Part shown: piece by piece, positions 58,301 to 64,000 of the stretch
How positions within the stretch are numbered: position 1 is the stretch's first letter
How the letters are laid out: every line of letters begins with the position of its first letter
Source: Anthoceros angustus
Lineage: Eukaryota; Streptophyta; Anthocerotopsida; Anthocerotales; Anthocerotaceae
DNA: 64,000 nt
NCBI GenBank assembly: GCA_010909165.1
Contig: VJWM01000187.1
Span: 62,001 to 126,000 of the forward strand
Direction: 5' to 3'
The notes under the pieces: model-generated
Seen by the model: only the letters and a program-made list of their open reading frames with translations
The model's database searches: none
What the model was told of the DNA's origin: nothing
Position numbers and translations under genes: made by a program

Positions 58301-59551
58301 CACTGTCACAGCACCAACCTCAATGCGCCACACACCTGTGAGGAGAGGTGTAAGGCATGTGGGTACCTGTGCCACTTGGAAATCGGGCACGGAGGCAAAC
58401 ACGAAACCACGCATGGCAACATGAGGAACGTTATGTTTGCGTCGGAGAAGGAGGAGATTGAGCTGGAAGGTCGTGAGTACGCATGGGGTGACTCAGGAGT
58501 GGCCGAGCTGTGCATGCTTGTCTGCGAGAAACAGGGGAGAGGTCATACCCATCTCGCCAAATGCGAGCCCAATGCATATGGAACATGTCAAAGGCAGTAT
58601 AAGGGCGCCAGGCATGAAAGATCGCCATACGGACCTGACTTCCACGTCGCCAAAGATGAGTTGACACACCAGGCGTATTGGGAGGAATTGGGCTTCAAGG
58701 ATCCCTGCCCCGAGGAACATCGCATGGAATTCGAACTCTGTAACCACTACTGCCACTCGGAGGAACACCGGGATACTTCTGACGGCAGGTCTTTCTGCAC
58801 TCAGCCGCTATGGCACCTCCCTGTGGCCAAAAGCGCCCTGCCCACAGGATATGTCACCGAAGATGGTCATGTGTTCGACTGCAAGCATGCCGCAAGCCTC
58901 CAGCATATCATCTTTGTAATCGACAAGTCCAGGTCCATGGAAGGCAACGACATCTTCCCCACCCTTCGGCTGTTGGAAACCACTCACCGCAACAGGTTGG
59001 GGGCTGTCTTTGAAGCCATTTACAACTTCCTGCAGACGAGAAAGAGAGCAGCCCGAAGGAAAGGAGCCCGGCAGGACATCATATCCATCGTACTCTTTGA
59101 TGACAATAGAGATATAGTGGCGCAGACATGGGAAAACAACCCAGACCCTCTCCTCCACCTTCTCCTGCACAAAATTCCAAGATTCGGCACCAACTACGCC
59201 AGCGGCCTGGGTGGAGCAGAGGAGGTAATGAATCGCGCAGCCTTCGGGGGAACAGCGCAAGTGAAGTTGGCCAATTCTGCACCTGTAATCATCTTCTTCA
59301 GCGACGGTCGCAACGGAAATCACAGTGTCAACCCAGTTGAAGCCGTTCAGAAAATGATGAAAGACCACCCACAACTGATAGTCCACACCCTCCTGTTTGG
59401 AAGTCGGGCTGATCTTCACACCTTGGAGGCCATGGCGGCGGCTGGAAATGGCACATTCACGCTCAGCCTGGACGACGTGCAGCTTGCAAGGAGCTTTGAG
59501 CGACTGGCGCACAGCCTCAGGCCGCAGGTGGCATCCCTTATTGAATCGTGA
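52338..59551 (+). CDS. very large GTPase with Cys-rich region and C-terminal vWA domain
   Basis: Two exons, 52338-56687 and 56771-59551, joined in phase 0 by an 83-bp GT-AG intron; about 2376 residues. Residues 44-107 are two 32-residue tandem copies (SVSGDI.EVEC.STPLECAS). The middle (about 540-610 and 700-860) is helical. About 925-1170 has repeated beta-strand blocks like a propeller (LIKTGEVLVVVKDT, YLALYDKTSSKISIF). The G domain starts near 1368: P-loop GKQSSGKS (1372-1379), RCTDGIWM, and DFEGLGS as the DxxG motif; this order and spacing is that of GBP/VLIG (interferon-inducible) GTPases. About 1734-2126 is packed with CxxC and HxC pairs (CKCKDC, CGKECRF, CGEKCSL, CNAPCAARGWC). About 2160-2376 is a vWA domain with MIDAS motif DKSRS and the third loop FSDGRN. 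No signal peptide or membrane segment, so cytosolic. Nearly intron-free. Function unknown. Confidence 0.85.
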
Positions 59552-60451
59552 TTCAGCCGTGTTATGCTAGGTAGCTGATGGGCAATCTCTTCCATCAGAG
59601 GCCACACCACCCTGCAGTAGCGCCGTAACTGCTTAAGGTGTTGGAATGAGCCCCGGCAATGCCGTCGGGAGGCGCGAGCAACCAGCTGCCACAGCTTCGA
59701 CCTGACCATCTGGAGCCTCTTAGGCTCGAAGGCCAGGCCAAGATGAAGCTGAAGGAAGTCAGAGCAACCTCACCATCTGGAGCATCAGAGCTAACTTTGT
59801 CCACCCCGAGGTGCAGCTATGGAAAGCGTGAGCAATCCCACCATCCGCAGCCGAGAAGGAGGGCAGGCAGCCACGTGCACTGCCTCTTAGCAATTGTGTC
59901 CAGATTTGTTGCAGGTTGAATTATCCCCTGCACAGCCTGACCAATATCCACATGCAGTCTTCGTTCCAACCACCAATGTAGCGTTGGTGAAGCATGTGGC
60001 CCTTCTCGAGACCCTGAGCATGAGTGGGCTTCCTTGGATGAAATTCAGGAAGCCTCAAGTTCTTGCAAATTTCAGATTCTCACACCATGGAGTGTGATGA
60101 CCTGCGAGGGGATGGTGGGACGCTCTTGCTTTGACTCATGCTGTCAATATGCCATGGTTGTCCTAAGACATTCATGGGTCTTGACTACGGTCCGCACTAG
60201 TCTTACAATATCCATGATGATACCTGCAAAACACAGGAAATCGCAGGGTCAGATGGACTTTTCCGCATCACTGGTCTTGCTGAAGAACAGAACATTGCAA
60301 TAGATCATACAGTACTCTTCGTGAAATGTCATGATATACACGAATTCGCAGGAATCAGACAGACCCTTCGCCATCACTGTTGCTTGCTGAAGACCAGAAC
60401 ATTGAAATAAATCGAACAATCTTCATGATGAAACGTCCCAGACAGTCACGG
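59552..60451. other. convergent spacer
   Basis: Lies between the 3' ends of the giant GTPase gene and the methyltransferase gene. A 60-bp motif (CGCA, TCACT, TTGCTGAAGA.CAGAACATTG) occurs twice at about 60250-60300 and 60350-60405. No gene supported. Confidence 0.5.
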
Positions 60452-61357
60452 TTACATAGGCTTGAAATTGCGATAAGCAACAACAGCGTAGAAGGGGTCT
60501 CTGCCGGCTGCCACGCCCTGAAGGAATCGGCTCAACTGTGCAAACCAGCCCTGATGCTGCTCGGAGCCAGGTTGGGGGAGCTTGCGCACCACCTCTGCCT
60601 GCGTGAACCCGGCAACGCACTGGAAGTACTGCACCACCAGCTGCACGCGGCTGTACGCAGAGCCGTCCCGCCAGGCTGCCACCGCCTTATCGTAGAACAT
60701 GCGGTTGCTGAAGCTCATGACGCACACTCCACCGGGTCGCAGCACGCGGTAGATTTCTGCAAACACTTTCTCAGGTTGCTGGAGGTACTGCACGCTCACA
60801 GCGCACAGCACTGCGTCGAAGCTGGCATCGGCCGCGGCCAACTCCTGCGCCTGGTTCAGGTCGTTGATGAAGAAATGGTCCAGCCTGGGGTTTCGAGCAA
60901 GCTCAGCGGCGTTGAGGCCATGGCCGACCACTCGCTTGAAGCGCCTCTCAGGAGGAAGATGGCTCACCCAGGAGCTCATGAGATCCAGCACCTCAGCTCC
61001 CTCCGGCACCCTCTCCCTGTAGAGCTGTGTGAGGGAGGCTAGGAAGGCGTCGTCCACATGCTTGACAAATCTGGGGAAGCTGTAAAATTCCCGGTCTGAG
61101 GCCAAATTCAGCTTCTGCCTGCCCTCGTTGGAAAGCACTCTACGTTGGATTTCCCCGCCCCTTGTAACAGGGCCTGCATCACTGCACCGAGGTGTCAACT
61201 GTTCCATTCTAAATCTCAGAGAGACGGAGGGACAGGGCTTGCCAATCCGTACGCATGCTCGCAATTGATCAACTCCTGCACAGGGCTTGCCAATCCGTAC
61301 GCATGCTCGCAATTGATCAACTCCTGCACAGGCCAATGTCAGAGACACGGCTGCCAT
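60452..61357 (-). CDS. class I SAM-dependent methyltransferase, plastid-type
   Basis: 301 codons, no intron. After the leader: REFYSFPRFVKHVDDAFLASL, then VLDLMSSWVSHLP (motif I position), VVGHGLNAAELARNPRLDHFFINDLNQ, FDAVLCAVSVQYLQQPEKVF (motif II), IYRVLRPGGVCVMSFSNRMFYDKAVAAW (motif III) and SRVQLVVQYFQ. This is the methyltransferase-11 type shared by plants and cyanobacteria; the substrate is unknown. The leader (about 50 residues, few acids) looks like a transit peptide and contains an exact 16-residue duplication. The second Met (61207) would skip both repeats and is an alternative start. Confidence 0.85.
   Translation of the reverse strand: MAAVSLTLACAGVDQLRACVRIGKPCAGVDQLRACVRIGKPCPSVSLRFRMEQLTPRCSDAGPVTRGGEIQRRVLSNEGRQKLNLASDREFYSFPRFVKHVDDAFLASLTQLYRERVPEGAEVLDLMSSWVSHLPPERRFKRVVGHGLNAAELARNPRLDHFFINDLNQAQELAAADASFDAVLCAVSVQYLQQPEKVFAEIYRVLRPGGVCVMSFSNRMFYDKAVAAWRDGSAYSRVQLVVQYFQCVAGFTQAEVVRKLPQPGSEQHQGWFAQLSRFLQGVAAGRDPFYAVVAYRNFKPM
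61232..61327. repeat. 48-bp exact tandem duplication in the methyltransferase leader
   Basis: Copies 61232-61279 and 61280-61327 encode CAGVDQLRACVRIGKP twice in frame. Confidence 0.95.
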
Positions 61358-61600
61358 TGTCGGAACTCAAATGTCCTTGAGCTTCTCGTTTCTGGCAGCT
61401 TAGAACGATCAACCCTAGAGGCTTTCCCAATGCTCCTGCTCCCTTGTCAAAGCACACATTTAGAGGCATCAAATTGAACTACGCAGAGTAACTACAATTC
61501 CAGAGTCACAAGGCACACCTGCTAGTGGCACTTGGCTAGAACCTTAAAGCAGGTCGGGATCACGAATGTTCCAAGGGTGCAGGGATCAAGGACGAGCGCA

Positions 61601-62378
61601 TCAACTATTCATGATCCACACCACAAGGAGGCTGCCAATAAGGAACAACACAACTCTTGCTATCTCTGCATAAACATGCCGCAACCTTTGTTGCCTGAGC
61701 TGTATGCGCATCATCTTCAAATCTTCCTCCATAATCCGCAAGGCTGCAATCAAGCGGTCGTGTTTCTGTTTCACGCATACACCAGACCTTGTCAAATACA
61801 CTTCAAATTCCTCTCGCATCCAGCTCCGAACGAAATGTTTCGAGCTGGGAGCTGAAAATGTTGTCTCAGGTACTGTTTCTTGAACAGTGCGGACACTTTG
61901 TAATACCTCAGATAATGTCTCGGAATTTTGGTGCTTGCAGACGATGCAAGTTCTTGAGTTGCTGATCGCTGCAATAAAGGAAAACGGATATCTCGTTAGA
62001 AGAGCAACACCAGCACCTTCGAGAACAACTTTTTCAGAAATCTCGAACAAGTCGCAGATCTGAAGTCATGCAAAATGGTTGAGTTCAAGCAAGTTCCACA
62101 CTTCTCCATTCAGCCATGGTTTCTGAAAGGAATTTCAAATCTTGCTGAATGGCATTGAAGTCAAGGCGAACAGCTTGAAACACAGTGCAAATCAAGCTAC
62201 ATGACGAACCGGAACACTGAAGGGAGCGCAAAGACAGAAGCAACCGCAGAGCAGAATTCCCACGGACAAAATCTGGATCTCCCTCCAAGGTCGGCACCTG
62301 CTCCATGCTCGGATGCTGATGACCCTCTTCCCCCTGAGAAGGAGTGGAATTGCGAGGATCTGGCGACATTCTTTGCAA
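61601..62378 (-). CDS. probable tail-anchored coiled-coil protein
   Basis: Unrecognised. The best-supported part is two exons: ICDLFEISEKVVLE (about 62059-62017) spliced by GT-AG to AISNSRTCIVCKHQNSE... (61973-61601). The frame continues through a charged helix (KQKHDRLIAALRIMEEDLKMMRIQLRQQRLRH) and ends in one hydrophobic segment (EIARVVLFLIGSLLVVWIMNS, stop). A C-terminal membrane anchor with a short tail predicts insertion in an organelle or ER membrane. The upstream exon (62378-about 62090, including FNAIQQDLKFLSETMAEW) is likely but its junction is unclear. Confidence 0.55.
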
Positions 62379-62478
62379 CGTGGTAGATTTTGTTGGCTTG
62401 ATCGTGTGATCGTTCCAGAGACATACTGTAAGTGGGTAGGTGTTGCAGGGTAGAATTGGGATACTTGGTAAAAAATTA

Positions 62479-62519
62479 TGTTATAAATTGATAATTAACT
62501 ACCCACATTTATTATGCAA
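62479..62519 (+). promoter_or_regulatory. upstream signals of tRNA-Arg
   Basis: A TATA-like TTATAAATT about 40 bp before the tRNA and a CAA at -5 to -3, both usual for plant tRNA genes. Confidence 0.5.
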
Positions 62520-62521
62520 AT

Positions 62522-62594
62522 GGTCGCGTGGCCTAATGGATAAGGCGCTCGCCTCCGGAGCGGGAGATTGTGGGTTCGAGTCCCACCGTGATCG
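62522..62594 (+). tRNA. tRNA-Arg (anticodon CCG)
   Basis: 73 nt cloverleaf: acceptor GGTCGCG/CGTGATC with two G-T pairs, D arm with box A TGGCCTAATGG, anticodon stem CTCGC/GCGGG with loop CTCCGGA, T arm GTGGG/CCCAC with loop TTCGAGT (box B). TTTT at 62639-62642 may end transcription. Confidence 0.93.
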
Positions 62595-62760
62595 TGATCC
62601 TCCTCACTGTCGGTATCCACGTTAATGACTTGAACTGATTTTGCTTCCGTATCCTCTTGGGACTTCCCAAGGGGAAGATGCAAGCATTCATTCATTACAT
62701 CAAGGTATATCATGTTGGAAGAAGAATAATCATAATCGTAACATTACCTATATAGGAAGG

Positions 62761-62918
62761 AGAAGAAGAATTTTGTTATAGTTCACAAGTGGGGAAAGGG
62801 AGGAGGAGAAGAAGAATTTTGTTATAGAAGAATTTTGTTATAGTTCACAAGTGGGGAAAGGGAGGAGGAGAAGAAGAATTTTGTTATAGTTCACAAGTGG
62901 GGAAAGGGAGGAGGAGAA
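62761..62918. repeat. GA-rich direct repeats
   Basis: Blocks GAAGAATTTTGTTATAGTTC... start near 62764, 62827 and 62874, followed by GTGGGGAAAGGGAGGAGGAG. Confidence 0.8.
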
Positions 62919-64000
62919 AGAGACCACAGCCCTAAGGGAAGGAGTCTATGGTTGGGATAAAAGATAAGAGGATGACCTGCGACCAAAGCAAGGGTTCGAA
63001 ATATGTTTTTCTCGGGGACATGACAACTTACACTACCCTCATAATGCACCATGGTTGCTTGAGCTACTTGCATCAAGGGCATCTTATTCTTTTAAGCACC
63101 ATGTTTGGGTCCCCAATTCCAATCTAAGTGCAAGATGTTCAATTATTACAGCCATGTTCATATGAAAGCGCGTTCATTTAGCACACCTTTATAAGTGCAA
63201 GATGTCTAATAATCATGGTTTTATAAAGGTGTGTTCATTTAGCACATGTCCACTTGGCACATTTGGATGTGTTAGGAATTATTCTTATTCCAATTCACAT
63301 TTGGATTTTTTCTAACTTCGATTTCGATATGATTTGAGTTTCTATTACTACCACATGAATACGTATCATTTTTTCTCTCATTTGGTTTCCTTTCATAAAC
63401 ATCATAATATGATATTTCTTGCCTGGTATGCAAAAGAAAATAATTTGTTAAGTTCAAGTTTACAAAGTGCATACATGTTCAACACATGGAAGACCATTAA
63501 TCTTACCAAGGAAATCAAATATTTTTATGAATGATTGTTAAGTTTGCTGGTGCGTTATTGAAATATAGTGCTAGGTGAATTAGGTTTTGTCACTAATAAT
63601 GCATATGTTTGAATATTTTGAAAATCGCATCTGCAAGACATGAGTGAAGATCAAAAAGAATTTTGAAGTCATCAAAATGCATTCTGTAAAAATAAAAATA
63701 AAAATAAAAATCAATCATAATTTTCTTTAAAAAGATTTACCTTCTATTTTCAGGTGGTGAATTCATGATAATAATGCCTTTGCAAAAATTTTGTGAAAAG
63801 AGAATGTTTGTATGGGAGTAGGTGATATGAATCATCAATATACGCAGCTTAACATTGCATTATGTCAAGGTTTATGTTGTCTTGGTGTTCGTTTTGTAGC
63901 AAAAATTAGGTTGGACCGCGTATTAACTTGAGGGTATATGGTTCTTCATAATCACCGTGTTATCACCAATTCTATTAATCTCTTCTTAAGAGATCACTGT
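62919..64000. other. AT-rich region without genes
   Basis: No coding or RNA seen. 63120-63250 has two related copies of an AAGTGCAAGATGT ... GTTCATTTAGCACA block. 63687-63712 is an (AAAAAT)n run. Confidence 0.5.

Noticed and set aside
1-64000. Organelle or bacterial origin of the window
   Set aside because: Many GT-AG introns, nuclear-type tRNA-Ala and tRNA-Arg without encoded CCA, LTR element and organelle-targeted PPR genes all fit nuclear DNA.

Overview
The window is nuclear DNA of a land plant with swimming sperm. It carries spliceosomal GT-AG introns, two nuclear-type tRNA genes, many plant PLS-class PPR (pentatricopeptide repeat) genes, an HKT-type cation transporter, a nepenthesin-like protease pair, a plant TraB gene and an expansin relic. 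It also carries two ciliary genes (LRRC9-like and CFAP299) that seed plants with non-motile sperm lack. Two PPR loci end in Gly-Arg-Pro instead of Asp-Tyr-Trp. This is the hallmark of the DYW:KP class tied to U-to-C organelle RNA editing, known from hornworts, some lycophytes and ferns. Short introns and compact genes make a hornwort or lycophyte more likely than a fern, but the species cannot be fixed from the sequence.

Layout. 1-7.7 kb: the 3' part of an LRRC9-like gene (+) facing a complete CFAP299 gene (-). 9.5-24.8 kb: a PPR cluster with two long open genes (A and B, both lacking a working DYW catalytic end), a 3' fragment, two broken copies, and a small non-autonomous LTR element that contains a 73-bp-arm hairpin. 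25.0-26.6 kb: TraB-domain gene. 27.5-31.6 kb: first DYW:KP PPR locus (frameshifted) and first aspartic-protease copy (frameshifted). 31.9-34.8 kb: tRNA-Ala and an HKT transporter. 35.3-38.5 kb: expansin relic, tandemly duplicated repeat DNA and a hairpin. 38.5-42.7 kb: PPR relic and a DUF7869 transposon-type gene. 43.3-49.9 kb: second aspartic protease (one in-frame stop), a retroelement scrap and the second DYW:KP PPR locus with a decaying array of roughly 300-bp modules. 52.3-59.6 kb: a very large two-exon gene for a GTPase / Cys-rich / vWA protein. 60.4-62.6 kb: a plastid-type methyltransferase, a probable tail-anchored protein and tRNA-Arg. The rest is repeat-rich intergenic DNA.

The PPR genes form one birth-and-death cluster. 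The C-terminal editing domain survives as an open frame in the two KP loci while the RNA-binding arrays beside it decay, and the intact arrays have lost the editing domain. Their products would act in plastids or mitochondria. The ciliary pair would act in the male gamete. The giant GTPase has the build of a cell-autonomous defence or membrane-remodelling GTPase and is the most unusual single protein in the window.
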